A stretch of 64,000 bases of DNA from Clostridia bacterium (GCA_017429505.1 JAFROW010000009.1:39337-103336), one strand, 5' to 3'; shown: positions 1 through 8,618, numbered from the stretch's first letter. Notes: generated by a model from the sequence alone, not told the origin. Numbers and translations are program-made.

Positions 1-125
1 GTAATACTTTCTCCACAGTCTCCTGATGCTACAACTGAATCTGCCGCATTAGCAATATTTGCTCTAATAAAAATCATTCCAATTATTATAACAAATAAAA
101 TCAGAACTTTTCTTACTTTTTTCAT
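1..125 (-). CDS. N-terminus of a secreted surface protein (partial)
   Basis: The reading frame starts at an ATG at 125 behind a strong AAGGAGGAG ribosome binding site and runs off the window edge, so only 41 residues are visible. It begins MKKVRK, has a hydrophobic core of about 18 residues, and an ANA-A-like signal peptidase site near residue 29. The mature start, with SGDCGESIT, resembles the first residues of secreted leucine-rich-repeat (BspA/LRR_5-like) proteins of gut Clostridia. The signal peptide is seen directly; the LRR assignment is inference from a few residues. Confidence 0.6.
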   Translation of the reverse strand, partial: MKKVRKVLILFVIIIGMIFIRANIANAADSVVASGDCGESI

Positions 126-226
126 GTTTCTCCTCCTTAAATTTTTCTTACAATATTTTATCATAAATCACAAAATTTTACAATACTCAAATCGCAAATA
201 ACTCTTTGTTCCGTAGTTCTAAAATA

Positions 227-266
227 AAAAAGGATAATTCTCAAGTACAGAGAATTATCCTTTTTT
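227..266. terminator. Bidirectional intrinsic terminator
   Basis: A 12-bp perfect inverted repeat (AGGATAATTCTC and its complement) with a short loop is flanked by an A-run on the left and a T-run on the right. It can therefore stop transcription on either strand. It sits just beyond the 3' end of the minus-strand fragment at 270-344. Confidence 0.8.
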
Positions 267-269
267 AAT

Positions 270-344
270 TTATTTTTTAGTTGTTACATTTTTTGCTTTA
301 CTCCAGCCAGAATAATATGTTTTACCATTTACTATTTTATATGT
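270..344 (-). pseudogene. Orphan 3' end of a surface-protein gene
   Basis: A 24-residue frame ends at a TAA at 270-272 and reads TYKIVNGKTYYSGWSKAKN followed by VTTKK. This looks like the last strand of a fibronectin-III/Ig-like domain with the usual VKTKK tail of clostridial secreted proteins. A stop lies only three codons upstream and no start is available. The adjoining membrane-protein gene at 337-687 overlaps its 5' edge in another frame, so this is probably the remnant left after a recombination replaced the body of the gene. It still has a good terminator directly behind it. Confidence 0.5.
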
Positions 345-687
345 AAAAATTAGTTAATTCTCCAATTCCAAATGAAGCAGCATTTAAGATAATTGAAATG
401 ACAAAAGGATTAATTTGATCAAACTTTAAAAATTTTTTATATATAATTGCTTCAGCAATAACAGCATATATTTCAAGTATAATATAAGCAATATTTCTAA
501 AATAAATACCATATAATATATTAAAATATACTGGAATTGAAACAACTAATGGATTAGTTAAAATATTTGCTAAGATTATATTTATAATATCTTTTTTATT
601 TCTTATTCTTAATAAAATAGCTACAATACACTCAATTAATATTGTAGCTACTAAGCAAATAATCATATTTTTTACTAAAAAAAACAT
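337..687 (-). CDS. Small polytopic membrane protein, function unknown
   Basis: A 116-residue protein, almost wholly hydrophobic, with about four predicted membrane segments (near 8-26, 36-56, 66-84 and 94-110) and short basic loops such as RIRNKKD. I do not recognise a named family; similar short proteins with a TNPLVVSIPVYFN-like loop occur next to surface-protein genes in Clostridia. It follows the SH3-repeat gene (702-2138) by 14 nt and is probably its operon partner. Its stop overlaps the relic at 270-344, which suggests that its present 3' surroundings are a recombination junction. Confidence 0.6.
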   Translation of the reverse strand: MFFLVKNMIICLVATILIECIVAILLRIRNKKDIINIILANILTNPLVVSIPVYFNILYGIYFRNIAYIILEIYAVIAEAIIYKKFLKFDQINPFVISIILNAASFGIGELTNFYI

Positions 688-701
688 ATCTTACTTATTC
701 C

Positions 702-2138
702 CTATTTTTTATTTTTATTTATAATGATTATAACTATTATTGCAATAATTGCTACCAAAATTCCACCTATCACGCAATAAATCAAATTTGATTCTAAAGT
801 ATTATCTACACTTCTTTTAAGTTCATTAGAATTGTCATCATTGCTACTTGAAGTATTGCTTAAATTCTCATTTGTCTTTTCAAATGGTGTTATATCAACA
901 TATGCATCTTTTAAAACATTATAGTCTGTTTTGGCATTAACTACATTTTCATATTTATCTGCTTTTATCCAAATTTCTTTGTCATCACTAACTACACAAA
1001 AATAAATGTTTGGATACATATTTACATTATATTTTACACTTAAAATTCTCCCATTATTAATGTATTCACCTGTAGGCTTAAATGTTGCCTTATCTATTAT
1101 TGGAGTACGTGTTGTAAGTTTTATTGGCATAGGATATTTAACATTTGTTTTATATCCATCTATACTATATCCTACATCATCTTTTATCCAACCTTGAACT
1201 CCATTATATTCAACTTTAATATAATTTACATATGTATTTAATGTTTTATAAATAAGCTTACATTCTGTTTTTGCAGGAATAGTTTTAATCTTATTTTTAA
1301 ATTTTGCATTTCCTTCATCCAAAATGTTCGAGATATCTGAATATATATCTAAATCTTTATATACATATACTCCTATATCTTGTTGAGAATAGTCTGCATA
1401 AAATTCTTCTGCATTTTCTGTATGCCATCCTTCAATATCTCCATATTTTAAATATATTGATTTGCCATGTGGATTAGGATATGCAGAATAAAAATAAGAA
1501 TCTACGATAATACCCTTCGGTATAGTTCCAATAACATTTTTTCCATCAACTGTACTACTTACAGAAATATCAGTTAATGTATAATATTGTGAATTTACTT
1601 TATCCGCAATTTCAGTCAAACTGCAAACCATATGGTATGGACTTTCTCCATCTGATGTATAAATATAAACCCATCCTTTAATTCCATTATATTCCACATA
1701 TCCCCACATATCAGTATATGATTCTATTTTTACACGAGTTCCAACTGGTATTTCAATATTTCCATCTACTTTACCATATGTAATAGATGGACCTTTATAT
1801 AAATAAGCTCCTTCTCTATAAACAAACATATCTTTTTGTTCATTTTTCGCTTTACTAAAATCTACTTCTTCAGATATAGGTTTAATATCAGCTAATTTTA
1901 TATTTACACTGGTGTTGTTATATTTTATGGTCGCATATCCATTTGTTTCATATATTACATGAACTGTTGTGCCGTATGGAATTAGTTCTGTTCCACTTTC
2001 TGCTTTTGCACCTGCTTCATTAATAATTTTTGCATTATATTCTATTATTCCTGGTAGTCCGTAATCTGCATAACAAATATTAGTAAATAACATTATGAAT
2101 ATTATAATAAATAATATAATTATTTTTTTCATAGTCAT
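702..2138 (-). CDS. SH3-repeat secreted protein with C-terminal membrane anchor
   Basis: 478 residues from the ATG at 2138, chosen because AGAGGAGAACT lies directly upstream; a longer frame to 2195 lacks a ribosome binding site. The N-terminus is a signal peptide ending ICYA-D. The body holds at least three bacterial SH3-like modules, marked by repeated patterns such as GYVEYNGIKGWVY, YGDIEGWHTE and VEYNGVQGWIKDD. A low-complexity Ser/Asn segment follows, and then a 23-residue transmembrane helix with an NKNKK tail facing the cytoplasm. SH3 modules of this kind usually bind cell-wall peptides, so an envelope-located wall-binding role is inferred. No catalytic domain is visible. Confidence 0.75.
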   Translation of the reverse strand: MTMKKIIILFIIIFIMLFTNICYADYGLPGIIEYNAKIINEAGAKAESGTELIPYGTTVHVIYETNGYATIKYNNTSVNIKLADIKPISEEVDFSKAKNEQKDMFVYREGAYLYKGPSITYGKVDGNIEIPVGTRVKIESYTDMWGYVEYNGIKGWVYIYTSDGESPYHMVCSLTEIADKVNSQYYTLTDISVSSTVDGKNVIGTIPKGIIVDSYFYSAYPNPHGKSIYLKYGDIEGWHTENAEEFYADYSQQDIGVYVYKDLDIYSDISNILDEGNAKFKNKIKTIPAKTECKLIYKTLNTYVNYIKVEYNGVQGWIKDDVGYSIDGYKTNVKYPMPIKLTTRTPIIDKATFKPTGEYINNGRILSVKYNVNMYPNIYFCVVSDDKEIWIKADKYENVVNAKTDYNVLKDAYVDITPFEKTNENLSNTSSSNDDNSNELKRSVDNTLESNLIYCVIGGILVAIIAIIVIIIINKNKK

Positions 2139-2203
2139 AGTTCTCCTCTCTTTATTTGATACTCCAATTTTATCATAAATGTATAATTTTTTCAATAAAA
2201 TAA

Positions 2204-2243
2204 CAAAAAAAAGCCTATCCCTCTAAAAAGAAGAATAGACCTT
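2204..2243 (-). terminator. Intrinsic terminator of the conjugative-element operon
   Basis: Read on the minus strand, AAGGTCTATT pairs with GGATAGGCTT (two wobbles, one mismatch) and is followed by eight T residues. It lies directly behind the last gene of the element's replication operon. Confidence 0.65.
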
Positions 2244-2246
2244 AAA

Positions 2247-3320
2247 TTAAGCAACTTTCTTTAATGAATATGTTTCATTAAATTTATCATCAAAAAAATC
2301 TTTATAATTACTTATATATTTTATATCAAGATTATATTTAAGTGGAATTAAATCACTAAATATACAATTTATAATATAGTCCAAATTTTGATTAGCATTT
2401 GGAAGTCTTATAACAAACAATATATTTCTTATATTGGTATTTTCAATTTTACTTAAAATCGTATAAGAATTAGTAAAGTTTTGAAAAGCAATCATTGGCG
2501 AATTTATAGTTTCTTTAATTAAATTACCAAGTAAAAAATTATCTGTTACAACAACTGTTTCAGAATCTTCAGTAATATTATTTTTCATAATCCAACTTCT
2601 TGCTCCAGTTCCATTTACTTTATTATTACTTGAAAACCATATATCTTTGTTTCCATTAAATTCTTTATCTAAATGAATAGAAAGTCCTTCAATTAGTCCA
2701 TGTTCATTTAATACTGGTACAAAGAACCCATCACATCTTGAAAAAGTCCATTTAAAATCTTCTTCTTGAAAAAAGCCTGGTATTCCACAAAGATTAAATT
2801 TTCTAGATAATGCACTACCTATTAATCTTCTTTTAATATAATTTTTTGGAACACTTTTGTATAATCCTTCTGTTATGGAACTATCCAAAAAGCCTAGGTC
2901 TTTAAGTTCTTTTTTATGACTAGGTTCAAGTTTTAGCATATTTAAAAATGCTCTATATACTCTATCTCGCATTTCAGTTTCTTCAAGTTGATTTACAGGT
3001 GTTATCTCAAACTTTGATTTATCAAGCGAATAACATTCTTTTTCCAATAATTCTTTTAATGCTCTATCGTTACTTATATTCATAAACTTTGCATATAGTC
3101 CAAGAGCATATCCACCTTTGCCACAACTAAAACAATGATACTTATTAGATCTTATATTTAATGACATAGTGGGCTGTTTACTTAATTTCTTATACCCACA
3201 AAAGGGACAAATTACTTTTGCCTCTGCTCCATTTTGCTTTATAATCTCAAGATTTATATGATATGCAACATTCAAAATGTTTATATGTTCTTTTACTGCT
3301 TCATAATCTAAAACATTCAT
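2247..3320 (-). CDS. DnaG-type primase-like protein with CHC2 zinc finger
   Basis: 357 residues, ATG at 3320 behind AAAGGATTGG. Residues 33-75 form a CHC2 zinc-binding domain (CPFCG, then YHCFSCGKGG), the module that starts bacterial DnaG primases. The remainder is much shorter than DnaG and carries only a weak toprim-like stretch (ETVVVTDNFLLGNL). Proteins of this build are common in Gram-positive conjugative elements, where they are thought to prime the complementary strand after transfer. It is the last gene of the operon, just before the terminator at 2204-2243. Confidence 0.75.
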   Translation of the reverse strand: MNVLDYEAVKEHINILNVAYHINLEIIKQNGAEAKVICPFCGYKKLSKQPTMSLNIRSNKYHCFSCGKGGYALGLYAKFMNISNDRALKELLEKECYSLDKSKFEITPVNQLEETEMRDRVYRAFLNMLKLEPSHKKELKDLGFLDSSITEGLYKSVPKNYIKRRLIGSALSRKFNLCGIPGFFQEEDFKWTFSRCDGFFVPVLNEHGLIEGLSIHLDKEFNGNKDIWFSSNNKVNGTGARSWIMKNNITEDSETVVVTDNFLLGNLIKETINSPMIAFQNFTNSYTILSKIENTNIRNILFVIRLPNANQNLDYIINCIFSDLIPLKYNLDIKYISNYKDFFDDKFNETYSLKKVA

Positions 3321-3334
3321 ATTTCCAATCCTTT

Positions 3335-4201
3335 CTATGCTGCAAGTTCAAGTTCTTGCTCTTGCACATTAAAATCTTCTAATTTTCCAATAAAATCATT
3401 TGCAGAATCTTGTATCTTTGAGCCAAGTTCTAATACAGTTTTAGTTTCTCCATTAGCCCATCCTAGAATATATCTGAAACTACATGAAGATGTATCAAGT
3501 CCAAAATGATCTGCTACGATAAAAGCAACTGATTCAACAAATACTTCTGATAAGTCCCTATCTTTTTTATAGTCAAAATCATCATATAGACTATGTGTTA
3601 TTTCATGTAACAATACTGCTGTTTTATCATCTATAGAAAGCGAATTTTTAATTGCAATCATGTTCCTTTGCTTACTATAATACCCTTTTGCTCCTGTTAA
3701 AATTTCTTCTTCTTTAACTGGAACTTGACTAAATGCTTTTAATTTTTCGTATAAATCTTCAGTGCTTTCGGAATTAAGATATTTTGATTGCATTGGAATC
3801 TGTTCACCATCAGTATTTTCAATATCATAAACATATACCCATCTATATCTATTGTATTTTATAGTTTCAGTCTTTTCTATTTCTTCTCCATTTTCAATTA
3901 CTCTTGTTTTTATCTCATAAGAGCACGGAATAGGTGCTGCAATAAATATCTTTTTACTTCTGTCTGTTATTTTTCTTCCTAGTCTTTCCCATGTTTTTGC
4001 TCCTGCTACATTTGATGCATTAGGACATTGTGAATAGATTAGTATCAGATTCGCAAAACTATATTTTTTCTTGAATTTATTTTGAAATTTCAAAAATTCT
4101 TGATATTCTCCTTTACTTACTATATCTTGCAAGTTTCTTATGACCTTATCAAATATTTCCTTTGTCTTATTTTTTGTATCTTTCTTATTATAATTTTTCA
4201 T
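3335..4201 (-). CDS. ArdC/LtrC-like protein with HEXXH metallopeptidase domain
   Basis: 288 residues. The N-terminal half (about 1-100) matches the ArdC-type ssDNA-binding domain: FANLILIYSQCP, then AKTWERLGR and KIFIAAPI. The C-terminal part contains LLHEITHSLYDD, an HEXXH zinc-protease motif, with a downstream acidic region. ArdC proteins of conjugative elements bind single-stranded DNA and protect incoming DNA from restriction. The ATG lies four bases after the stop of the PcfJ-like gene, with AAAGGTGG as ribosome binding site, so the two are translationally linked. Confidence 0.75.
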   Translation of the reverse strand: MKNYNKKDTKNKTKEIFDKVIRNLQDIVSKGEYQEFLKFQNKFKKKYSFANLILIYSQCPNASNVAGAKTWERLGRKITDRSKKIFIAAPIPCSYEIKTRVIENGEEIEKTETIKYNRYRWVYVYDIENTDGEQIPMQSKYLNSESTEDLYEKLKAFSQVPVKEEEILTGAKGYYSKQRNMIAIKNSLSIDDKTAVLLHEITHSLYDDFDYKKDRDLSEVFVESVAFIVADHFGLDTSSCSFRYILGWANGETKTVLELGSKIQDSANDFIGKLEDFNVQEQELELAA

Positions 4202-4204
4202 ATC

Positions 4205-5665
4205 TTATGCCACCTTTCCTAATACTTCTTTTTCCCATTTATCTAGGAATTTAATCTGTATTTTATTTGGTTTTTTGTTATGCTTTGTTCTACTTTGTAC
4301 AACTCTATTTTTTTTAACTTCAACTGTTACAAGCGATTTTTCTGGATTATCTACTTTTCTCATAAAATAAATATCACTTTCTCCATTAGCATAGTCTTCC
4401 GCATATGTTCTAACACAATTTTTTTGTTGCTTACTCTCATCTTGCAGTGCTTCCATATTTTTTGCAGGAAATATAATAAATTTATTATCTTTGTAGTTAT
4501 TTATTGAAAGTAGTTTACTTCTATTTTCTATTGCCTTGTTTATCAATTCATTTTCATGAATTTCATATTGTTTTTCCAACTTATCATGTTCTACCTTCAA
4601 ATTCTCAGGAAAAGCATATTTATTATTTTTTAAATCTAATCCAAGTGCAAAAGCAAATTTTAAATAGTCCTTATATATTGAAATATCAATTTTTCCCCTA
4701 TGTTTTTTTGCATATTTTATAAACTTATTAAGATTCACATATTTCGCTACGCCTTCGATATTTTGTGTGCCATCCCAATAAGAGCAAAATTTTTCTAAAT
4801 ATCTAATCTTATTTATGTCCTTTTCTTGCAACAGCCTTAAGATTTTTAATTGTCTATTTGTTATATTGTATTTTTTCATAAATGGATAAAATTCTTTACT
4901 TACTCCAAATAATTGTAAAAAATTGTTTTCACCATAAAATTCTTTAGCCTTTAATGCCAAATTGTATAGTCCCATTTTCGTTAATATTTCGATTCTTCCA
5001 AAAAGGTCTGTATTTTTTACTATTTCCGGTAAATGAACATATCCTAAATGTTTTACTAATTCCCAAATATATGAATATTTATATTCTGTATTTTTTAATA
5101 TACCTTTTATATTATTTGGAAATACCATAGCATTATCAATTAAAGAGTAATTCCTAGTGTAAAGTCTCCAATTTCTTACATCTATATTCCAACTATCATG
5201 ATGATAGATGTATATATGACATTGACATTTTGCAACTCTATCATTAATATACACTTTTCTATAATAATCATCTGTTACTATCTCTCTTGCAAATTCAACT
5301 GCAGATGTATGAGGCTTATGATTTCTATCTATTATAGTTTTAAGTTCAAAATATCTAATAATAAATGTATCATCAATGTATTCTAAAATAGATAAATAAT
5401 CTTTAAAATCATGGTATCTTAAATTACTTCTTTTAATTTCATACTTTCCATGACAATTCGGACATTTTGCTTCCTGTCCTATTTTCTTTTTACATAGAAA
5501 AGTATTATTACAACAAGTACATGTACATTTATTCTTACCATGTTTTATAATAAGATTTTGTGTTTTGGCCTTTTCTTTAACAAACTTATCCCATCCTTTT
5601 GGTAATTCTGTTCTATTATCTATTTCATCAAATATTTTCCTATATGCTTTTTTTACATATCCCAT
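4205..5665 (-). CDS. pcfJ: PcfJ-like conjugation protein
   Basis: 486 residues. The N-terminal region holds two CxxC pairs that form a zinc ribbon (CTCCNNTFLC and CPNCHGKYE, about residues 48-75). The C-terminal part has the characteristic PcfJ block QQKNCVRTYAEDYANGE followed by a beta-rich VTVEVKKNRVVQ segment. PcfJ was named in the enterococcal pCF10 plasmid and recurs in Gram-positive conjugative elements; its biochemical role is unknown. The ATG overlaps the stop of the PcfK gene as TAATG, showing translational coupling. Confidence 0.8.
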   Translation of the reverse strand: MGYVKKAYRKIFDEIDNRTELPKGWDKFVKEKAKTQNLIIKHGKNKCTCTCCNNTFLCKKKIGQEAKCPNCHGKYEIKRSNLRYHDFKDYLSILEYIDDTFIIRYFELKTIIDRNHKPHTSAVEFAREIVTDDYYRKVYINDRVAKCQCHIYIYHHDSWNIDVRNWRLYTRNYSLIDNAMVFPNNIKGILKNTEYKYSYIWELVKHLGYVHLPEIVKNTDLFGRIEILTKMGLYNLALKAKEFYGENNFLQLFGVSKEFYPFMKKYNITNRQLKILRLLQEKDINKIRYLEKFCSYWDGTQNIEGVAKYVNLNKFIKYAKKHRGKIDISIYKDYLKFAFALGLDLKNNKYAFPENLKVEHDKLEKQYEIHENELINKAIENRSKLLSINNYKDNKFIIFPAKNMEALQDESKQQKNCVRTYAEDYANGESDIYFMRKVDNPEKSLVTVEVKKNRVVQSRTKHNKKPNKIQIKFLDKWEKEVLGKVA

Positions 5666-6069
5666 TACTTATTCACCTCCTGAAACAAGTCAAGTTGTTG
5701 TCCTTTTTCTTCTTCCTCTTTTTTCTTTTTTTCCTCATCCTCTGCATGTTTTTTGTCAATCTTTTTTATTGTTTCCTCTGCATTAGGTGGTGTAGATTTC
5801 TTTTCATTTAAATTTAATTCTTCATTACTTCTCATGAAATATGTAATAGCCCACATATAGACGACTTGATCCTCTATCATAGCAACATGGTCTTCTTCAT
5901 GTTTTCGTGCCTTTTCATATATAAATTCATACATTTGTTTAAGACTTTTTTCATCATTATTAAATCTATCATATAAATCTGTTCTTGTTTTTAAATAGTC
6001 AAATATTTTTGTTATGCTTGGATTATTAAGTTCTATTATTTCTTTTTCTAATTTCTCAATTCCTTCCAT
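5665..6069 (-). CDS. pcfK: PcfK-like conjugation protein
   Basis: 134 residues; an alpha-helical N-terminal two thirds with the PcfK signature KARKHEEDHVAMIEDQVVYM, then a very acidic/basic Glu-Lys tail ending in QQLDLF. PcfK always travels with PcfJ and is required by no known pathway outside conjugative elements. The ATG at 6069 is preceded by a GGAGGG site. The tail is low complexity and probably disordered. The assignment rests on the helical core and on the fixed gene order. Confidence 0.8.
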   Translation of the reverse strand: MEGIEKLEKEIIELNNPSITKIFDYLKTRTDLYDRFNNDEKSLKQMYEFIYEKARKHEEDHVAMIEDQVVYMWAITYFMRSNEELNLNEKKSTPPNAEETIKKIDKKHAEDEEKKKKEEEEKGQQLDLFQEVNK

Positions 6070-6089
6070 TTTACCCTCCTATTTTTTCT

Positions 6090-6236
6090 TTAAGCAGATT
6101 CTTTCATTTGTCTATCTTTTTCTTCAAACATTTTTATTATTTTTTGTGCTTGTAAAATTGCTCTTCTTGCCTCCTCATCTTGATTTTCTGTTCTCTTATT
6201 CGCTAACACTTTTGACATTTTTATTATATTTACCAT
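6090..6236 (-). CDS. Small charged protein (48 aa)
   Basis: A 48-residue frame starts at an ATG at 6236 behind GAAAGGAGAAAC, a textbook ribosome binding site, and ends at TAA 6090-6092. The predicted peptide is one amphipathic helix rich in Arg, Lys, Gln and Glu. It overlaps the 3' end of the frameshifted gene upstream by 41 nt and lies 21 nt before PcfK. No family recognised; a small element-specific protein or a coupling leader for pcfK are both possible. Confidence 0.55.
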   Translation of the reverse strand: MVNIIKMSKVLANKRTENQDEEARRAILQAQKIIKMFEEKDRQMKESA

Positions 6237-6637
6237 TTTTTGTTTCTCCTTTCATTCTTTCAAACCTTTTAAACAACTGATTTTTAGAGTTTCGGTCAAT
6301 ATACTTTTTATAATTTTCTAGTCCATAGTCATTTATCTTTTTTTCTCTTTCACTTATAACTGCATTTATCACATCATCTATTTCTGTAAAGTCAAAGAAA
6401 TAAGAAATAAGGCCATCCTTTTGGGTAGCCCTATCTCCTTTATAATCTTTTATCACATTAAATCTATAAGAATATTTTTTCTTGCCTGGATGATCCGCAA
6501 TTCTTATTCCACAACATACACCGAAAATCTAGTTTTAAATATTTTGAAGATGTAGTTTTTGATTGATAGTAATGTACAATAAAATTATTTTCAATTAATT
6601 TTGGTACTAGAATTTTAACTATTCCCTTCGCCTTCAT
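6196..6637 (-). CDS. Element-specific protein read through a +1 shift at CGG
   Basis: Two frames make one protein of 146 residues. The first starts at ATG 6637 (ribosome binding site AGAGG) and reads MKAKGIVKILVPKLIEN through KYLKLDF. It then meets an in-frame CGG at 6521-6523. Skipping one base gives GGT and continues as GVCCGIRIADHPGKKKYSY and on to VKSVSE. Without the shift, translation ends 21 codons past the CGG in a basic, unrelated tail. The length of 442 nt is a multiple of three only after removing one base. No family function is known to me; it belongs to the conserved SSB/PcfK neighbourhood. The downstream frame is undamaged, which argues against simple decay. Confidence 0.65.
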
Positions 6638-6638
6638 A

Positions 6639-6914
6639 TTATGCAACCTCTTGTAATACTTCATTTTGATATAAGTATTTATTCTTATCAAGTTTTTTCT
6701 CAATTGTTTTTAGGTAGAATTTAATCATTTCAACTTTATATTCAGGAATATTTATTTCTGATACTCTTGCAATTTTGTCACCATTTTTTGTTGGTGCTAC
6801 GACTATATCTCCAACATTTAAATTTATATTTGTATAATAACTATATGTCCTTCCATTAAATGTTTTTAGAGTATATTCATCTTCATATTTAACACTTACT
6901 ATATTGGTTCTCAC
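6639..6914 (-). CDS. Small beta-rich protein, PriA N-terminus-like (tentative)
   Basis: 91 residues from a GTG at 6914 with an AAGGTAAGG site; a longer frame to 7034 would overlap the previous gene and has no ribosome binding site. The core YYTNINLNVGDIVVAPTKNG, then KIARVSEI, resembles the small barrel that binds DNA 3' ends at the start of PriA helicases. The C-terminal third is helical and basic. Its stop adjoins the start of the frameshifted gene. Function is inferred only from fold-like pattern, so confidence in the name is low. Confidence 0.5.
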   Translation of the reverse strand: MRTNIVSVKYEDEYTLKTFNGRTYSYYTNINLNVGDIVVAPTKNGDKIARVSEINIPEYKVEMIKFYLKTIEKKLDKNKYLYQNEVLQEVA

Positions 6915-6933
6915 ATCAAAACACCTTACCTTT

Positions 6934-7353
6934 CTAATCCATATATTTTTTGTATAACTTATCAAAATTTTTGACTTCTCTATTTTCAATTCCTTTGTCT
7001 TTAAGTGACATTCTATTAAACATATAATTATCAAAAACTTTTACATTTTTTGGTTTAGTATTTGTTGTTTGAAGCTTTATAAGTCTTTTGATTATTTTAT
7101 TTCTTAATTTCTTTTGAATTTTATCTAAATAACACCCCATTGTTGTAAGTATAGGCTCATCAACTCCTGGAAAGTACATTTCCATATCTGCAATATGACC
7201 GGTTCTTTCAGATTCAAGCATTATAAAATCTGGTATGTCTTTAATTGAAATTATATAATCATTATTTAAACTTGTTTCTACAAATACAAATCCTTTTTTT
7301 ATAATCTCTAGCATTTCATTTTTTGTATATGTTTCATAAACTATTTCTTCCAT
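6934..7353 (-). CDS. Conserved element protein of unknown function
   Basis: 139 residues, ATG at 7353 after a weak GGGAGAA site. The N-terminal half has alternating strands and helices (KNEMLEIIKKGFVFVETS, then YIISIKDIPDFIMLE), and the C-terminal half is highly basic. No motif is recognised. It lies between ssb and the small beta-rich gene in the same operon, which suggests a DNA-handling role, but nothing in the protein shows this directly. Confidence 0.6.
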   Translation of the reverse strand: MEEIVYETYTKNEMLEIIKKGFVFVETSLNNDYIISIKDIPDFIMLESERTGHIADMEMYFPGVDEPILTTMGCYLDKIQKKLRNKIIKRLIKLQTTNTKPKNVKVFDNYMFNRMSLKDKGIENREVKNFDKLYKKYMD

Positions 7354-7392
7354 TACAATTCTCCCTTCTTAAGAATGATGCTTACCATTTAT

Positions 7393-7812
7393 TTAAAATG
7401 GTAAGTCATCATCACTTGTTAAAGTTTGTTCATCTATATTTTCTATGGAATTTTCCGAAGTGCTAACATCAGTATTTGATTCCTCTTGCTTTCTTGCACT
7501 TTCTGCAAATTTTATTTCTTCAGCAATGACATCTGTTGCATATCTTCTTTTACCTTCATCATCCGTCCAGTTTCTAACCTGCATTCTTCCGCACATACAT
7601 ATTTGAGTACCTTGTTTTAAATATTTTTCTACGAAATCTGCAAGTTTTGAATATGCAACTAGACTTATAAAGTCTGTTTGTCTCTCCTCGCCTGGTTTTA
7701 CATAGTTTCTATCTACAGCAAGTGTAAATAATGCAACCTTTGTATTGTTTGTTTGTGAAAATCTAATCTCTGGATTTTTTGTTAATCTTCCTAATAATAT
7801 AACTTTGTTCAT
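7393..7812 (-). CDS. ssb: Single-stranded DNA-binding protein
   Basis: 139 residues. It has the SSB OB-fold from the start (MNKVILLGRLTKNPEIRF, then FTLAVDRNY, FISLVAYSKLADFVEKYLKQG and GRMQVRNW), a flexible Ser/Thr/Glu linker and the acidic tip DDDLPF that docks SSB partner proteins. It binds transferred or replicating single strands and is an element-borne paralogue. It sits directly after a ribosomal protein S6 gene, mirroring the chromosomal rpsF-ssb order. A 10-bp hairpin (7381-7406) overlaps its stop codon and may protect the mRNA end. Confidence 0.92.
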   Translation of the reverse strand: MNKVILLGRLTKNPEIRFSQTNNTKVALFTLAVDRNYVKPGEERQTDFISLVAYSKLADFVEKYLKQGTQICMCGRMQVRNWTDDEGKRRYATDVIAEEIKFAESARKQEESNTDVSTSENSIENIDEQTLTSDDDLPF

Positions 7813-7833
7813 ATCTTTTACCTTCCTTCCTTT

Positions 7834-8118
7834 TTAATCATCTCTTCTAACTGTTATAAATTTAAGTATTTCATCAGTTATTCGCATTACTCTTTCTAAT
7901 TCTCTAATTGTATCTGGTATTGTTTTGTATGTTAATACTACATAATATGCTTCCTTTTGTTTTCTAATCTCATAAGCAAGTTTTTTTAATCCTAACTTTT
8001 CTATTTGTTCAACTTTTCCATCCTGCTTTATAACATCTACTAATTTGTTGTTTACTTCATCAATCTCCTTTTCATTTAAGTTTTTACCTAGTATTATAAC
8101 TGTTTCATATTTATTCAT
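7834..8118 (-). CDS. rpsF: Ribosomal protein bS6, copy carried by the element
   Basis: 94 residues from the ATG at 8118, chosen because GGAAGGAAT precedes it and because MNKYETVIILG is the usual bS6 start. The whole protein follows the bS6 pattern, including EQIEKLGLKKLAYEIRKQKE and YYVVLTYK, and it ends FITVRRDD. bS6 normally lies in the 30S platform next to bS18. Here it is embedded in a conjugative operon between a DUF3846-like gene and ssb, with no bS18 gene. It may be a passenger captured with ssb, or an RNA-binding regulator. Confidence 0.85.
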   Translation of the reverse strand: MNKYETVIILGKNLNEKEIDEVNNKLVDVIKQDGKVEQIEKLGLKKLAYEIRKQKEAYYVVLTYKTIPDTIRELERVMRITDEILKFITVRRDD

Positions 8119-8137
8119 TTTATATTCCTTCCTTCCT

Positions 8138-8554
8138 TTATGCTGCCATATCAAGTATAAATTTCTTGGTATTTATAGCATTTATTTTTTTGTTTTCACT
8201 AATTTTTAAATAATATTTTTCTAAATACTCTTCCCTATATATGTCTATTTTTCTTTGATGTCTATCTAATCTAAACATTTTTGTAAATCTTCTTATGTCT
8301 CTTTTCTTCATTGATGTTCTGTGATTTTTCTTAATTGAGACTATTAGGAATGTTCCAAGTAGTATATTTCCTCCGTATATTCTATTAAAGTCATCATGTC
8401 TTGCATTTTTACTTGCAATTAATAAATTATCCTCATTTAATTTAACTTTGTATAAATCCTCTCCTAAAAAAGCCTTAATATGCTTTATATTTGGTGATAT
8501 TTTTATAACTTGTACCTCTTTTCCAGGTATTACTAATAAAACTTTAATCTTCAT
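8138..8554 (-). CDS. DUF3846-like protein
   Basis: 138 residues from the ATG at 8554 (AAGGAAAAAAAC upstream). The start MKIKVLLVIPGKEVQVIKI, a central LLIASKNARHDDFNRIYGG and a closing ILLGTFLIVS fit the DUF3846 pattern found in phages and conjugative elements of Clostridia. The C-terminal 50 residues are a basic helical extension. Biochemical role unknown; it is co-transcribed with rpsF and ssb. Confidence 0.6.
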   Translation of the reverse strand: MKIKVLLVIPGKEVQVIKISPNIKHIKAFLGEDLYKVKLNEDNLLIASKNARHDDFNRIYGGNILLGTFLIVSIKKNHRTSMKKRDIRRFTKMFRLDRHQRKIDIYREEYLEKYYLKISENKKINAINTKKFILDMAA

Positions 8555-8618
8555 ATGTTTTTTTCCTTCCTTCATTTAATTTAAAATATCAAAAAGACAG
8601 AATAATCTGCCTTTTTAT

